Below are positions 26,749 through 36,831 of a stretch of 64,000 nucleotides of DNA, in pieces. Source of the DNA: Pumilibacter intestinalis (lineage in GTDB: Bacteria > Bacillota > Clostridia > Christensenellales > Pumilibacteraceae). The notes under the pieces were generated by a model. That model was not told the DNA's origin. It ran no database searches and saw nothing but the letters and a program-made list of their open reading frames with translations. The stretch covers positions 147,269 through 211,268 of the forward strand of contig NZ_CALPCH010000002.1 of the NCBI RefSeq assembly GCF_943193005.1, read 5' to 3'. Numbering within the stretch: position 1 is the first letter of the stretch; every line of letters starts with the position of its first letter. The translations under genes and the position numbers were made by a program.

Positions 26749-29700
26749 ATGCCGTCTAAGAAATACAACAACGGAAGAAGGAGAGAAAAAAACGAAAGCG
26801 ATAACGATATCGTAGGCATTGTGCTTATTATAATTTCGGCTTTTATTCTTCTTTGCATTGTGGTTCGTCCCGTTTTGGGCTTTATAAGTTTGGGTATTTT
26901 CAACGTGGTAACGGGAGTTTTCGGATTGTTCAGTTATCCGTTGTTTTTCAGTACGCTGATACTCGGTATCGCGCTTTTGCAGGGCAGGCGAACGAATTTG
27001 CCCGCGCGTTACAAAATAGGAATTATTTGTTCGGTTATAAGCCTAATGTTTATATTGCAACTCGCTACGTCGCACTCGTTGCTCGGCGGTAATTTTTCGT
27101 CTTATATCTCCGGCGTGTACTCGCAAAAAACAACGGCGGGAGGGGTGCTTTTCGGCGCGGTGGCTTACGCCGTGCAATCGGTGGTTTCGCCCGTTGTGTC
27201 TTACGTGCTGTTTTCCATAACTTTCGTGGCGTCGGTAGGGTTCTTTATAGTGTTGCCCGTATATTCCAAACGCCGCAAACCGCAGCGCGAGGACGAGCAA
27301 CAGCAGATAAATCCTTTTGTGAAAGGGTTGGCTGCTCCTCAACAAATCAAACCCGTTAACGACAATACTTTATTTGTAGATACCATTATTCCTTCGGCTC
27401 AGGTCGGGCAGATGCAAAACGACGTAAGATATACGCCAATAAACACCGCGGAGCAAGAGCCTAAGCCCAAACTCGATACCGTGCGTTCCTCGGGAGTTCA
27501 GTTCGAGCCGTACGGCGAAAAGAAGGCTTCGCATGACGGTTACAAATCCAAAGCTCACGAAATTTTATTCGGCAACCGCCGCAACGCGGAGATAGCTCCG
27601 CCTTCGCCGCCCATAGATTTCGCCAAGGCGCAGAGCGAATATATGGCGTCGTTCGGTTTACCGCCGCTTGTTTCCGAGCCGGATATAAAAAGCAAAGTTT
27701 CCGAGCCCGCGGTAAGGCAACAAAAGCCCGAGCCGCCCGCAAAGCCGCAGAAAACGGTGCACAACATTTCGTCGGTAGGGCTTGCCGAAATACCGCTTTT
27801 GCCGGAAAAGGATATAACCAATCAAATAGTGCGCGACGGAACCGAGATAGTGAACGGCGACGATTTGTCGCGCAGACTTGCCGAAACGCTTACGCCGGTT
27901 AGTCAGGAGAAAAAGTACGAGTCGCCGCGAGCGAACGATTTCTCCACGAGAAAAATAGAACTCACTTCGGTTCAACCCAAATCCAAAGTTTCGGAAGAAG
28001 AAAGACCGTCTATAGTAAACGGCGATTATTTCGGTATGCCCGCAAAATCCCGTTCTTCCGCGCCCGCTCCCGCGCCGATAGTATCCGCGCCTGTGCAAGA
28101 CGAATACGAGCAAGAGCAGAGCATAGAGCAAGAGGACGAGGGATTTGTGCAAGAACCCATAATTACGGGTTCGGAATACGAGAAAAGACTCAGTCCCGAA
28201 AAGAGTTTCTTTGCCGAGCTCGAAGACGACCGCAAGAGCAAGCGAAACGCCGAGCCTGCCCGCACAATGGCTTTTTCCGACGAGCCCGAAGAAGAGAACG
28301 ATTTTGTTGCGGAAGAAAGTTCGTTCGCGGACGAGTTGGATAAGAGCGAACGGGAGGTTTCTCTTATGGTAGACGAGCCGCCCGTCGAGCCGCGCAAATC
28401 TTCGTTTAACATAATCGAAGAGCCGATAGACCTATCCGAAAAAACGCATTTGAGCGGCGAGGACAATACGGGATATTACAATACCGTATCTTTCGACGTA
28501 AAGCCCGCGCGTACCGACGATAAAACGGTGCTTCGCAGTCAGCTTAAGATAGACGATTACGTTGCCGACAAGCCCGCGCCGATAAAACCCAAAAAGAAAA
28601 AGCGCGTGAGGTATAATCCGCCCGATATTGATATGTTGATTGCCTCCGACTCCTACACGCCCGAAAATTCCAACGCGGCGTGCGAAGAGAAAGCTCGCAT
28701 ACTCGAAGAAACCTTGCAGGAACTCAAACTGCCCGCAAAAGTAAACGGCATAACCCGCGGACCTGCCGTAACGCGTTTCGAGCTCGAAATGCCGCCGGGA
28801 ATTCCCATAAAAAGGATAGAGTCGCTCTCCACCGATATCGCATATAATCTTGCCAGCAACGGCAAAATCAGAATAGAGGCCCCCATACCGGGCAAACGCG
28901 CCGTGGGTATAGAGGTGCCCAACGAAGAAATAGACATTGTGCGTTTGCGCGAAATAATAGAGTCTAAGGAATTTACCAATTCTTCTTCGCCGCTCACGCT
29001 TGCGCTCGGTAAGGATATTGCCGGCGCGAATATAACGTGCAATCTCGAAAAGATGCCGCATTTGCTTATAGCGGGAGCTACGGGCAGCGGTAAATCGGCG
29101 TGTCTGAATTCCATTATTATAAGCATATTGTATAAGTCGTCGCCCGAAGACGTTCGCATGATACTTATAGACCCCAAACGCGTTGAATTCAACATGTATC
29201 AGGGCATACCTCACCTTATGGGTTCGGAGATAATAAACGACGCTCAGCAGGCGATAAACGTGCTTACCTGGGCGAAAGAAGAGATGGACCGCAGATACAC
29301 GCTTTTCGGCAATCACAGAGTGCGCAATCTGCCCGAGTTCAATAAATCCGAAGCCGTAAAATCGGGAGAAGAGCCCAAACTGCCGTATATAGTGCTCATA
29401 GTAGACGAGCTTGCCGAACTCATGTTAGATAACAATAAAAAAGTGCTCGAAGGCAAGATAATGAGTATCGCTCAAAAGGCGCGAGCGGCGGGTATTCACT
29501 TGATACTCGCAACCCAGCGACCGTCGGTAGACGTTATCACGGGCACAATCAAAGCCAATCTTCCTAGCCGTATAGCGTTTACGGTGAAGAGTATTGTAGA
29601 CTCTCGAACCATTTTGGACGAATGCGGAGCGGAAACTCTGCTCGGTCGCGGCGATATGCTTTATTCGCCGGTGGGAATGGACGACCCCAAGCGCGTGCAA

Positions 29701-30075
29701 GGCGCGTTCGTAACCGATAAAGAGGTGCTTGCCATATCGGAATACGTGCGCGAAAACAACGAAGCGGATTTCGACGAAGAGTTTGCCACGGCTATCGCCA
29801 AGCGCAACGACGAGCCCGAAACCGACGGCGACGAGGAAGAGGGCGACAAAGAGTTCGACAGCCTTATGCCCGAGGTGCTCAAGTGCGTTATTGAGTCGGG
29901 TTCTGCGAGTACGAGCATGATACAGCGGCGTTTCAGCGTGGGATATGCTCGCGCAAGCCGCATAATTGACCAAATGGAACTGCACAAGTTTATAGGTCCG
30001 CTCGAAGGAAGCAAGCCCCGCGCCGTATATATTTCGAGAGAGCAATACAAAGAACTTTTCGGAACGGACTTATGA
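26749..30075 (+). CDS. ftsK: DNA translocase FtsK/SpoIIIE
   Basis: Pumps chromosomal DNA through the division or sporulation septum. The 1108-residue protein has four membrane helices (about 22-42, 55-77, 88-106 and 130-172), a long low-complexity linker rich in Pro, Glu and Ser (about 180-620), then the RecA-like motor with Walker A Gly-Ala-Thr-Gly-Ser-Gly-Lys-Ser near 775 and Walker B Val-Asp-Glu-Leu-Ala-Glu near 885. A winged-helix gamma domain at the end reads orienting sequences. ATG 26749 has GGAG at 26739-26742; an earlier frame extension would cover the promoter. The name SpoIIIE would be equally valid in a spore former. Confidence 0.94.
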   Translation: MPSKKYNNGRRREKNESDNDIVGIVLIIISAFILLCIVVRPVLGFISLGIFNVVTGVFGLFSYPLFFSTLILGIALLQGRRTNLPARYKIGIICSVISLMFILQLATSHSLLGGNFSSYISGVYSQKTTAGGVLFGAVAYAVQSVVSPVVSYVLFSITFVASVGFFIVLPVYSKRRKPQREDEQQQINPFVKGLAAPQQIKPVNDNTLFVDTIIPSAQVGQMQNDVRYTPINTAEQEPKPKLDTVRSSGVQFEPYGEKKASHDGYKSKAHEILFGNRRNAEIAPPSPPIDFAKAQSEYMASFGLPPLVSEPDIKSKVSEPAVRQQKPEPPAKPQKTVHNISSVGLAEIPLLPEKDITNQIVRDGTEIVNGDDLSRRLAETLTPVSQEKKYESPRANDFSTRKIELTSVQPKSKVSEEERPSIVNGDYFGMPAKSRSSAPAPAPIVSAPVQDEYEQEQSIEQEDEGFVQEPIITGSEYEKRLSPEKSFFAELEDDRKSKRNAEPARTMAFSDEPEEENDFVAEESSFADELDKSEREVSLMVDEPPVEPRKSSFNIIEEPIDLSEKTHLSGEDNTGYYNTVSFDVKPARTDDKTVLRSQLKIDDYVADKPAPIKPKKKKRVRYNPPDIDMLIASDSYTPENSNAACEEKARILEETLQELKLPAKVNGITRGPAVTRFELEMPPGIPIKRIESLSTDIAYNLASNGKIRIEAPIPGKRAVGIEVPNEEIDIVRLREIIESKEFTNSSSPLTLALGKDIAGANITCNLEKMPHLLIAGATGSGKSACLNSIIISILYKSSPEDVRMILIDPKRVEFNMYQGIPHLMGSEIINDAQQAINVLTWAKEEMDRRYTLFGNHRVRNLPEFNKSEAVKSGEEPKLPYIVLIVDELAELMLDNNKKVLEGKIMSIAQKARAAGIHLILATQRPSVDVITGTIKANLPSRIAFTVKSIVDSRTILDECGAETLLGRGDMLYSPVGMDDPKRVQGAFVTDKEVLAISEYVRENNEADFDEEFATAIAKRNDEPETDGDEEEGDKEFDSLMPEVLKCVIESGSASTSMIQRRFSVGYARASRIIDQMELHKFIGPLEGSKPRAVYISREQYKELFGTDL

Positions 30076-31388
30076 AAAAGAGCGTTGGCGTAATAACTTT
30101 GGGGTGCGATAAAAATCGGGTTGACACCGAACGCATGCTTTATAATCTCGGTTGCGGAGGGTTCGATATTACGAACGATTACGCCGAAGCCGAGATTTTG
30201 ATAGTTAACACGTGCGCATTTATAGAAGCGGCGAGAAAGGAAGCGATAGACGTAATTCTTGCCGCCGCGCAATATAAAGCGGGCGCGTGCGAGAAACTCG
30301 TTATTACGGGCTGTTTGCCGCAAAAGCACGCCGACGAACTCAAAGACGGTTTTCCCGAGGCAGACGCTTTTCTCGGAACGAACGATTACGATAAGATTTG
30401 CGACGTAATAAATTCGCTTTACGACGCGGAAAAAGCGGTAAAAGAGGAGAGCGAAGCGGAACGGGCGAAAAAGAGTCCGCTCGAAAGAATTATTACCACG
30501 CCGCCGCACTACGCTTATCTTAAAATAGCGGACGGTTGTGATAATAAATGCACGTTTTGTACAATTCCGTCCATTCGCGGCGCATACCGTTCGCGCCCCA
30601 TAGACGAGTTGATTGCCGAGGCAAAAGAACTTGCCGACACCGGAGTAAAAGAGCTTATACTCGTTGCGCAAGACACTACGCGATACGGCATAGACCTTTA
30701 CGGCGAATACAAACTTACCGAATTGTTGCGAGAGCTTGCCAAAACCGATATTTGCTTGATAAGGTTGATGTATTGCTATCCCGAGCTTGTTACCGACGAA
30801 TTGATAAACGAAATAGTTTCCAATTCCAAAGTAGCCAAATACATAGACGTACCCATTCAGCACATAGACGACCGTATACTCAAACTTATGAACAGGCGCA
30901 GTACGGGAGAGCAAATAAAAAGGTTATTTTCCAAACTGCGCGAAAATCATATAGCGGTGCGCACAACCGTCATGGTGGGATTTCCGCAAGAAACCGAAGA
31001 GTGTTTTGAAAATCTTTACGAATTTATCCGCGAGTACGCACCCGAACACGTAGGAGTGTTCGCGTACAGCAAAGAGGACGGAACGCCTTCGGCGAAAATA
31101 AAAGGTCATCTTTCCAATAAGACCAAAGCCGAGCGGGTAGACGCCATAGGAAAGTTGCACCTAATGAACCGCGAAGCGCATAATCGCGCCGCCGTAGGCA
31201 AAACTTTCAAAGTGATTTACGAAGACGTGGATTACGATAAAAACATGTTTGCTGGGCGCACGGAATACGACGCGCCGGATATTGACACAAAAGTTTATTT
31301 CACGTCCGACTTTGCGGACGTTGGAGAATACTACGATATCAGAATAACCGCCGGCGACGGTTACGACCTGTTAGGAGAGAAAGTCTGA
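30072..31388 (+). CDS. rimO: Ribosomal protein uS12 methylthiotransferase RimO
   Basis: A 438-residue radical SAM enzyme that adds a methylthio group to an aspartate of ribosomal protein S12. Its N-terminal MTTase domain has three Cys (Leu-Gly-Cys-Asp-Lys-Asn, Asn-Thr-Cys-Ala-Phe-Ile-Glu, Thr-Gly-Cys-Leu), followed by the radical SAM Cys-x3-Cys-x2-Cys (Asp-Gly-Cys-Asp-Asn-Lys-Cys-Thr-Phe-Cys) and a TRAM domain. The Gly-Cys-Asp-Lys-Asn-x-Val-Asp pattern separates it from its relative MiaB, which is also in this window at 54.6 kb. ATGA overlap with ftsK. Confidence 0.95.
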   Translation: MKKSVGVITLGCDKNRVDTERMLYNLGCGGFDITNDYAEAEILIVNTCAFIEAARKEAIDVILAAAQYKAGACEKLVITGCLPQKHADELKDGFPEADAFLGTNDYDKICDVINSLYDAEKAVKEESEAERAKKSPLERIITTPPHYAYLKIADGCDNKCTFCTIPSIRGAYRSRPIDELIAEAKELADTGVKELILVAQDTTRYGIDLYGEYKLTELLRELAKTDICLIRLMYCYPELVTDELINEIVSNSKVAKYIDVPIQHIDDRILKLMNRRSTGEQIKRLFSKLRENHIAVRTTVMVGFPQETEECFENLYEFIREYAPEHVGVFAYSKEDGTPSAKIKGHLSNKTKAERVDAIGKLHLMNREAHNRAAVGKTFKVIYEDVDYDKNMFAGRTEYDAPDIDTKVYFTSDFADVGEYYDIRITAGDGYDLLGEKV

Positions 31389-31985
31389 ATGAATTTGCCC
31401 ACCCAACTTACTTTTTTGCGAATACTTTTAATACCGGTTTTCGTAACTTTGTTTTTCGTGCCGTTTCCGTATCACTGTTTTGTGGCTACGGGAGTGTTTG
31501 TGATAGCGAGTTTCACCGATTTTCTTGACGGATATTTGGCGCGTAAAAACAATCTCGTAACCGACCTCGGCAAATTTCTCGACCCCATAGCCGACAAAAT
31601 GCTCGTGTCTTGTGCGCTTTTTGCCGTTGTGCTGTATGAAAATACCTTCCAGGTGGGCGTAGTGGTGTGCGCGATGATAATAATGTGCCGCGAGCTTATG
31701 GTAAGCATGTTCAGAACGGTGGCGAGCACGAAAAACATAGTGCTTGCCGCAGATAAACTCGGCAAAATAAAAACAATATTGCAAATGTGCGCTCTCATAC
31801 TGCTGTTGCCTATATCCGACGTATACGCTTGTTTGCCGAGCGGCGCGGATTTGTCGTTTGACGTAACCGTTATAGGCGACTCGGTGCTTTACTGCGGGCT
31901 TATATTGCTTGCGCTTTCCACCGTTATGGCTGTGATTTCGGCAATAAACTATATTGTGAAGAACAAGCACGTTTTCAAAGATTGA
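31389..31985 (+). CDS. pgsA: CDP-diacylglycerol-glycerol-3-phosphate 3-phosphatidyltransferase
   Basis: First committed step to phosphatidylglycerol. A 198-residue integral membrane enzyme with the CDP-alcohol phosphotransferase signature Asp-Gly-x2-Ala-Arg-x8-Gly-x3-Asp-x3-Asp at about residues 45-70 and about six membrane helices. It starts directly after the rimO stop. The rimO-pgsA-cinA-recA-rny order is widespread in Clostridia. Confidence 0.93.
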   Translation: MNLPTQLTFLRILLIPVFVTLFFVPFPYHCFVATGVFVIASFTDFLDGYLARKNNLVTDLGKFLDPIADKMLVSCALFAVVLYENTFQVGVVVCAMIIMCRELMVSMFRTVASTKNIVLAADKLGKIKTILQMCALILLLPISDVYACLPSGADLSFDVTVIGDSVLYCGLILLALSTVMAVISAINYIVKNKHVFKD

Positions 31986-31986
31986 C

Positions 31987-33081
31987 ATGAAGATAGGTAT
32001 TCTGCAAATTATTTCCGGCGAATGTATTTCGGACGGAGTCGGCGTTGACGTAAACCGCGTAGCTTACGAGCTTGGAAAACACGGTTATTTCGTGCAATGC
32101 TCGGTTACGGTTTGCGATACGGATAAAATATCGGACTCTTTCGGTTTTTTATGCGCAACGTGCGACGCGGTAACGGTATGCGGCGCGGTAAACGCATTTT
32201 ACGACGCCGTTGCCGAAAAATACGAATTGAGCCGCCGTCTGTCTACTTTTTTACTCGGAAACGTTCCGTGCGCCGTTTCGGAAAAATGCGACGACAAATT
32301 CGTTGCTGACAACCTTATACCCATGTTGAACGGGCGTTCCAAAACCTATTACGCAACCAACGTGTTTCGCACTTTGGGAAAGACGGAAGAGCAATTGCGG
32401 GAAGCTCTCAAAGATTATATCAAAAACCGCAACAAGATATCGATTAAGTTTATTTCACGTCCGCCCGAATGTTCGGTGCTTGTTCGATATTCCAACAAGA
32501 CTCAAAAAAACACCGTGAGCGAGCTTTTGGACGGAGTTACGCGAACGCTCAAAGACTGCGTGTATGCCTATTCCGACGTTTCGTTGCCCGAAAAAACCGC
32601 GAGGCTTTTGATTGAGGGCAACAAAACGGTGGGGCTTGCCGAGTCGTTTACCGGCGGCAGAATTGCTTCGCTGTTGGTGGAAAACGCGGGAGTGAGTCAA
32701 TCGTTCAAAGAGAGTATCGTGTGTTACGATAACGCCGTAAAGCGTTCAAGATTGCGCGTTTCGCAGGGCATACTCGATACTTACGGCGCGGTAAGCATAG
32801 AAACGGCTTACGAAATGGCGGCAAATCTTTTAATGGACGGCGATTACGATTACGCAGTTGCCACAACGGGCAACGCCGGCCCTACGTCGGAAAAGCCCAA
32901 CCAAGTAGGCGTGTGTTATATAGCGGTAGGCGATAAAAAGAATATAGATATATATCCTTGCCGTTTCGACGGCGACCGCAAAACCGTGATAGAGAGCGGT
33001 GCGCTTACGGCTTTGTATCACTTGCACAACCGAATTGCGGGCGATATCGAGCGCAATGACGAAAACGAAACCAAAGAGTAA
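31987..33081 (+). CDS. cinA: CinA-like protein with degraded N-terminal domain
   Basis: A 364-residue protein. The C-terminal half (from about residue 200) is the nicotinamide-nucleotide amidase (PncC-like) domain, with Ala-Glu-Ser-Phe-Thr-Gly-Gly (the catalytic Ser is kept; the usual Cys is Phe) and Gly-Ala-Val-Ser. The N-terminal half has the length and fold pattern of the molybdopterin-binding-like CinA domain but lacks the usual Gly-Thr-Glu-Leu-Leu opening and the Gly-Gly-Leu-Gly-Pro-Thr motif. It likely keeps amidase activity and has lost the other function. Next to recA as usual. Confidence 0.83.
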   Translation: MKIGILQIISGECISDGVGVDVNRVAYELGKHGYFVQCSVTVCDTDKISDSFGFLCATCDAVTVCGAVNAFYDAVAEKYELSRRLSTFLLGNVPCAVSEKCDDKFVADNLIPMLNGRSKTYYATNVFRTLGKTEEQLREALKDYIKNRNKISIKFISRPPECSVLVRYSNKTQKNTVSELLDGVTRTLKDCVYAYSDVSLPEKTARLLIEGNKTVGLAESFTGGRIASLLVENAGVSQSFKESIVCYDNAVKRSRLRVSQGILDTYGAVSIETAYEMAANLLMDGDYDYAVATTGNAGPTSEKPNQVGVCYIAVGDKKNIDIYPCRFDGDRKTVIESGALTALYHLHNRIAGDIERNDENETKE

Positions 33082-33107
33082 AAGAACGAAATAAGGAGAA
33101 AGATATT

Positions 33108-34202
33108 ATGGATAAAGGAAAACCCGTCATAGATTACAATATGACCAAAGAAGAGCGAAAAAAAGCTCTCGACGCGGCGATAGCTCAAATCGAAAAGAAC
33201 TACGGAAAAGGTTCTATAATGAAACTGAACGAGTCGCACGTAACCGCAGTGGAGGTAATTCCCACGGGTTGCCTCAGCGTAGACCTTGCGCTCGGCATAG
33301 GCGGACTTCCGAGAGGAAGAATAGTGGAGATATACGGTCCCGAGTCGAGCGGTAAAACCACGCTCAGTTTGCACGTGATTGCGCAGGCGCAAAAAATGGG
33401 AGGAACCGTGGCGTTCATAGACGCGGAGCATGCGCTTGACCCCGTATACGCCCGCAACCTCGGAATAGATACCGACAATCTTTTGGTTTCGCAGCCCGAT
33501 AACGGCGAGCAGGGACTCGATATTGCCGAAGCTCTCGTGCGAAGCGGCGGCGTTGACGTAGTGGTTGTGGACTCGGTTGCCGCGCTCACTCCCAAGGCGG
33601 AAATAGACGGCGAAATGGGCGACAGCCAGATAGGTCTGCAGGCTCGCCTTATGTCTAAGGCTTTGCGCATACTCACATCGGTTTGCAACAAGTCCAAAAC
33701 CTGTATTATCTTTATAAACCAGCTGCGCGAAAAAGTGGGCGTTATGTTCGGCAATCCCGAAACCACGCCCGGCGGCAAGGCGCTCAAGTTCTATTCGAGC
33801 GTTCGCCTTGACGTGCGCAGAGTGGAAGGCGTGAAAGAGGGCGGCGAGGTGGTAGGCAACCACACCAAAGTAAAGGTGGTGAAAAACAAGCTCGCTCCTC
33901 CCTTCAAAACCGCTGAATTCGATATTATTTTCGGCAAAGGCATTTCGAGAGAGAGTTGCCTTATAGACCTCGGATTGGATTACAAGCTGTTTACCAAGAG
34001 CGGTTCGTGGTTCGGTTACAAGGGCGAGCGCATTTGTCAGGGCAGAGCCGCGCTTATGAATAAGCTCGAGTCCGACGCGCAACTTTCGGCTGAGGTGGAA
34101 GCCGCCATAAGAAAACTCGCCGAAGAAAAAGACGACTCGAAAGACGAGTCCAAAGACTCCGCAAAGGCCGCCGACGATACGGCGGAAAAGGCGGAGGAAT
34201 AA
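33108..34202 (+). CDS. recA: Recombinase RecA
   Basis: ATP-dependent strand exchange protein, also the SOS co-protease. A 364-residue protein with Walker A Gly-Pro-Glu-Ser-Ser-Gly-Lys-Thr-Thr, Walker B Val-Val-Val-Val-Asp-Ser-Val-Ala, and the L2-loop Gly-Asn-Pro-Glu-Thr-Thr-Pro-Gly-Gly. The tail is long and acidic, a run of Asp, Glu, Ser and Lys. AAGGAG at 33093-33098 precedes the ATG. I see no SOS box or strong promoter directly upstream, so it may depend on the operon promoter. Confidence 0.98.
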   Translation: MDKGKPVIDYNMTKEERKKALDAAIAQIEKNYGKGSIMKLNESHVTAVEVIPTGCLSVDLALGIGGLPRGRIVEIYGPESSGKTTLSLHVIAQAQKMGGTVAFIDAEHALDPVYARNLGIDTDNLLVSQPDNGEQGLDIAEALVRSGGVDVVVVDSVAALTPKAEIDGEMGDSQIGLQARLMSKALRILTSVCNKSKTCIIFINQLREKVGVMFGNPETTPGGKALKFYSSVRLDVRRVEGVKEGGEVVGNHTKVKVVKNKLAPPFKTAEFDIIFGKGISRESCLIDLGLDYKLFTKSGSWFGYKGERICQGRAALMNKLESDAQLSAEVEAAIRKLAEEKDDSKDESKDSAKAADDTAEKAEE

Positions 34203-34206
34203 TCGC

Positions 34207-34235
34207 TTGACTTTTACAATTTATTACTGTAATAT
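34207..34235 (+). promoter_or_regulatory. Promoter of rny
   Basis: TTGACT at 34207-34212, a 17-base spacer and TAATAT at 34230-34235. Transcription would start near 34242, leaving a leader of about 100 bases that contains hairpins. Confidence 0.65.
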
Positions 34236-34240
34236 ATAAA

Positions 34241-34299
34241 GTGAACAACATAGACTTGTTCGCTTGGTATATAAAAATCATCGTATGCGAACGCGATGA
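34241..34299 (+). other. Structured 5' leader of the rny transcript
   Basis: Two inverted repeats: GTGAACAA (34241-34248) with TTGTTCGC (34256-34263), including one G-U pair and a 7-base loop, and TCATCG (34278-34283) with CGATGA (34294-34299). The first begins at the inferred transcript start. It could be a protective 5' hairpin or an operator. Confidence 0.35.
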
Positions 34300-34341
34300 A
34301 CTACTATGCTATTAAACTAAAATATCAAAAGGAGGTTGCAA

Positions 34342-35949
34342 ATGTTACAGAATTTACTGTGTGCCGTTTCTACTGCGCTTGCCGTGGTTTTGCCCATTGT
34401 CGCGCTTATTGCCGGCATTGTGCTCGGCGCGGTAATATATATGCTTTTGCAGAAGAAAAAGCTCGGAGACGCAAACAAATCCGCTAATAAGATAACGGAA
34501 GAAGCGTATGCCGAAGCCAAAGAAATTCGCGCACAAGCAAAAAACGCGCAAAAAGAAGCCGTGCTCGAAGCCAAAGAAGAAATTCAAAAACTGCGTGCCG
34601 AAAACGATCAGGAACTGAAAGAACGGCGCAACGAAGTGCAGAGAAGCGAACAGCGACTGTCGCAACGCGAAGACGCTATCGACAAGAAAGAAGAAGCTCT
34701 CGATAAAAAGACCGAGGCTGTGGAAAAACTCAAACTTCAGATACAGGAAAAAGAAAATCAGCTTGCTGCAAAAAAAGCGGATATCGACAGTGCGCACGAG
34801 CGCATGATAAGCGAACTCGAAAAAATCGCGCAATTCACGCGCGACGAAGCGAAAGCTCAGCTTATTGTGGAGATAGAGGAGTCGGCAAAACACGACGCCG
34901 CTAAACTCGTAAGAGAAATAGAGGCAAACGCCAAAGAGGAAGCGGAGAAAAAATCGCGCTCCATTATTGCCACCGCAGTTCAACGCTGCGCCGTAGACCA
35001 CAGCGCGGAGATAACCGTATCGGTGGTTAACTTGCCCAACGACGAAATGAAAGGGCGCATAATAGGAAGAGAGGGGCGCAACATACGCGCTTTGGAAAAC
35101 GCAACGGGCGTAGACCTTATAATAGACGATACTCCCGAAGCCGTGGTTCTTTCGGGATTTGACCCCGTTCGCAGAGAGGTTGCGAGAATTACTCTCGAGA
35201 AACTTATTGCCGACGGTCGCATCCATCCCGCCCGCATCGAAGAAATCGTTGAAAAGACTCGCAAAGAGCTTGACAATCAAATCAAGGAAGCGGGCGAAAA
35301 CGCCACTTTCGAAGCCAACGTATTCGGGCTTCATCCCGATTTGGTAAGGCTTTTGGGTCGGCTCAAATACCGCACGAGCTACGGGCAGAACGTATTGAAA
35401 CATTCGCTCGAGGTTTCTTATCTCGCAGGGCTTATGGCGGCGGAGATAGGCGCGGACGTAAAACTTGCCAAACGTGCGGGGCTTTTGCACGATATAGGCA
35501 AAGCCGTGGACCACGAGGTTGAGGGCACGCATATCACCATAGGCGCAGACCTTGCCAAAAAGTATAAAGAGAGCAAAGAGGTTATCCACTGCATTGCGGC
35601 GCATCATAACGACATAGAGCCGCAATCAATCGAAGCTATACTCGTTCAGTGCGCCGACGCGATAAGCGGAGCAAGACCGGGAGCAAGAAGAGAATCGCTC
35701 GACAACTACGTTAAGCGTTTGGAAAAATTGGAAGAAATTGCCAATGGATTTAACGGCGTGGACAAGTCGTTTGCAATTCAGGCGGGGCGTGAAGTTCGCA
35801 TAATCGTTAAGCCTGAAGTGGTAAACGACAACGCCATGGTATTTATGGCAAAGGATATCGCCAAAAAGATAGAGAGCGAAATGGAATATCCGGGACAAAT
35901 CAAAGTAAACGTAATTCGCGAAATGCGCAGTATAGAATACGCAAAATAG
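34342..35949 (+). CDS. rny: Ribonuclease Y
   Basis: Membrane-bound endoribonuclease that starts mRNA decay in Firmicutes. Its 535 residues comprise an N-terminal membrane helix (about 12-36), a long charged coiled coil (about 45-205), a KH RNA-binding domain with [11 protein letters not shown], and an HD domain with His-Asp-Ile-Gly-Lys-Ala and the ligand His further on. AAAGGAGGT at 34328-34336 places the start at ATG 34342; a TTG at 34336 lies within that site and is rejected. It has its own promoter and a strong terminator. Confidence 0.97.
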   Translation: MLQNLLCAVSTALAVVLPIVALIAGIVLGAVIYMLLQKKKLGDANKSANKITEEAYAEAKEIRAQAKNAQKEAVLEAKEEIQKLRAENDQELKERRNEVQRSEQRLSQREDAIDKKEEALDKKTEAVEKLKLQIQEKENQLAAKKADIDSAHERMISELEKIAQFTRDEAKAQLIVEIEESAKHDAAKLVREIEANAKEEAEKKSRSIIATAVQRCAVDHSAEITVSVVNLPNDEMKGRIIGREGRNIRALENATGVDLIIDDTPEAVVLSGFDPVRREVARITLEKLIADGRIHPARIEEIVEKTRKELDNQIKEAGENATFEANVFGLHPDLVRLLGRLKYRTSYGQNVLKHSLEVSYLAGLMAAEIGADVKLAKRAGLLHDIGKAVDHEVEGTHITIGADLAKKYKESKEVIHCIAAHHNDIEPQSIEAILVQCADAISGARPGARRESLDNYVKRLEKLEEIANGFNGVDKSFAIQAGREVRIIVKPEVVNDNAMVFMAKDIAKKIESEMEYPGQIKVNVIREMRSIEYAK

Positions 35950-35970
35950 TAAAGTTTATATTTTGAAACG

Positions 35971-36005
35971 AAAACCGTTCGAACAGTTCGAGCGGTTTTT
36001 TGTTT
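35971..36005 (+). terminator. Strong Rho-independent terminator after rny
   Basis: A 13-base-pair stem (35971-35983 with 35987-35999, one T-G pair) around a CAG loop, followed by a T-rich tail TTTTGTTTT. Confidence 0.92.
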
Positions 36006-36091
36006 TGCTCGCAAAATTTGTAAATTTCAAAGCATAAAAGATAAGCAAAAGAAAAAAACTATATTTGCATTTATAACACGGAGGTACAGTA

Positions 36092-36802
36092 ATGAACATT
36101 TATCTCGAAATAGTGTTGCGTACGCTGTTTACCATCGCCATATTGCTTGTGCTTACGAAAATAGACGGCGCGAAACAAATTTCTCAATTGAGTTTTTTCG
36201 ATTACGTGATAGGCATTACCGCAGGCAGCGTAGCGGCGGTAATGTGCGTAGACCCCGATATTTCCATATGGGTGAGCGTAGTGGCTTTGGCTTTGTTTAT
36301 GTTGTGCGGAGCGTTGTTTTCCTATCTTTCGCAAAAAAGCATAATATGCCGTCGCTTCTTTGAAGGAAATCCCGTTTTTATAATCGCCAAAGGCGAAATC
36401 CTGTATAAGGGACTCAAGAAAGCGCGTTTTTCGGTTAACGACCTAATGCGCGAACTGCGCGGACAGGGTTATTTCGATATAACCGAAATATATTACGCCA
36501 TTTTGGAAACCAACGGCAACGTATCGGTAATGCCCAAAGCACTTTATCGCCCCGCAACAAACGAGGACGAAGGCAACAACGTGCAAGACGACAGCATACG
36601 CGCCGACGTAGTGATAGACGGAAAGATATTGAAAGGCAATCTCAAGGCGTTCGGCAAAAACGAGCAATGGTTGCGCGATACGCTCAAATCGCAAGGCATC
36701 GAAAAACTGAGCGATGTAGTGCTCGCGTCGCTCGATACCGACGGGAACCTGTCGGCTTTCGCCAAAAACAACACGGAAGTGAGTCGTTCCGTATTTCAAT
36801 AA
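36092..36802 (+). CDS. DUF421 (YetF/YcaP family) membrane protein
   Basis: A 236-residue protein with three N-terminal membrane helices (about 5-25, 35-55 and 58-78) and a cytoplasmic alpha/beta domain containing the family's Gly-Asn-Pro-x-Phe-Ile-Ile-x-x-Gly and Ser-Val-x-Asp-Leu-Met-x-x-Leu-Arg patterns. Relatives in some Bacillus spores raise heat resistance and sit with spoVA genes; here it also sits just before spoVAC-D-E, which suggests a spore inner-membrane role. GGAGG precedes the ATG. No clear forespore sigma-G promoter could be read upstream. Confidence 0.85.
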   Translation: MNIYLEIVLRTLFTIAILLVLTKIDGAKQISQLSFFDYVIGITAGSVAAVMCVDPDISIWVSVVALALFMLCGALFSYLSQKSIICRRFFEGNPVFIIAKGEILYKGLKKARFSVNDLMRELRGQGYFDITEIYYAILETNGNVSVMPKALYRPATNEDEGNNVQDDSIRADVVIDGKILKGNLKAFGKNEQWLRDTLKSQGIEKLSDVVLASLDTDGNLSAFAKNNTEVSRSVFQ

Positions 36803-36831
36803 CAATCAAATCGGTTATAAGGAGAAAATAT

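Noticed and set aside
29661..30914. Long minus-strand frame opposite ftsK and rimO (also 33018-34082, 34354-35625 and 21705-22976)
   Set aside because: All mirror well-supported genes on the other strand, have no ribosome sites or family motifs, and share the same odd composition.
34243..34261. GAACAA...TTGTTC upstream of rny as a possible SOS (LexA) box
   Set aside because: The half-sites are seven bases apart rather than the four expected for the GAAC-N4-GTTC type, and the site precedes rny, not recA.
34296..34487. A 63-codon frame overlapping the start of rny
   Set aside because: No ribosome site, it runs into rny in another frame, and the translation has no pattern.
36006..36091. A sigma-G promoter for the DUF421-spoVA genes
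   Set aside because: I looked for TGAATA-like and CATACTA-like boxes with 17-18 bases between; only partial matches were found, at wrong spacing.
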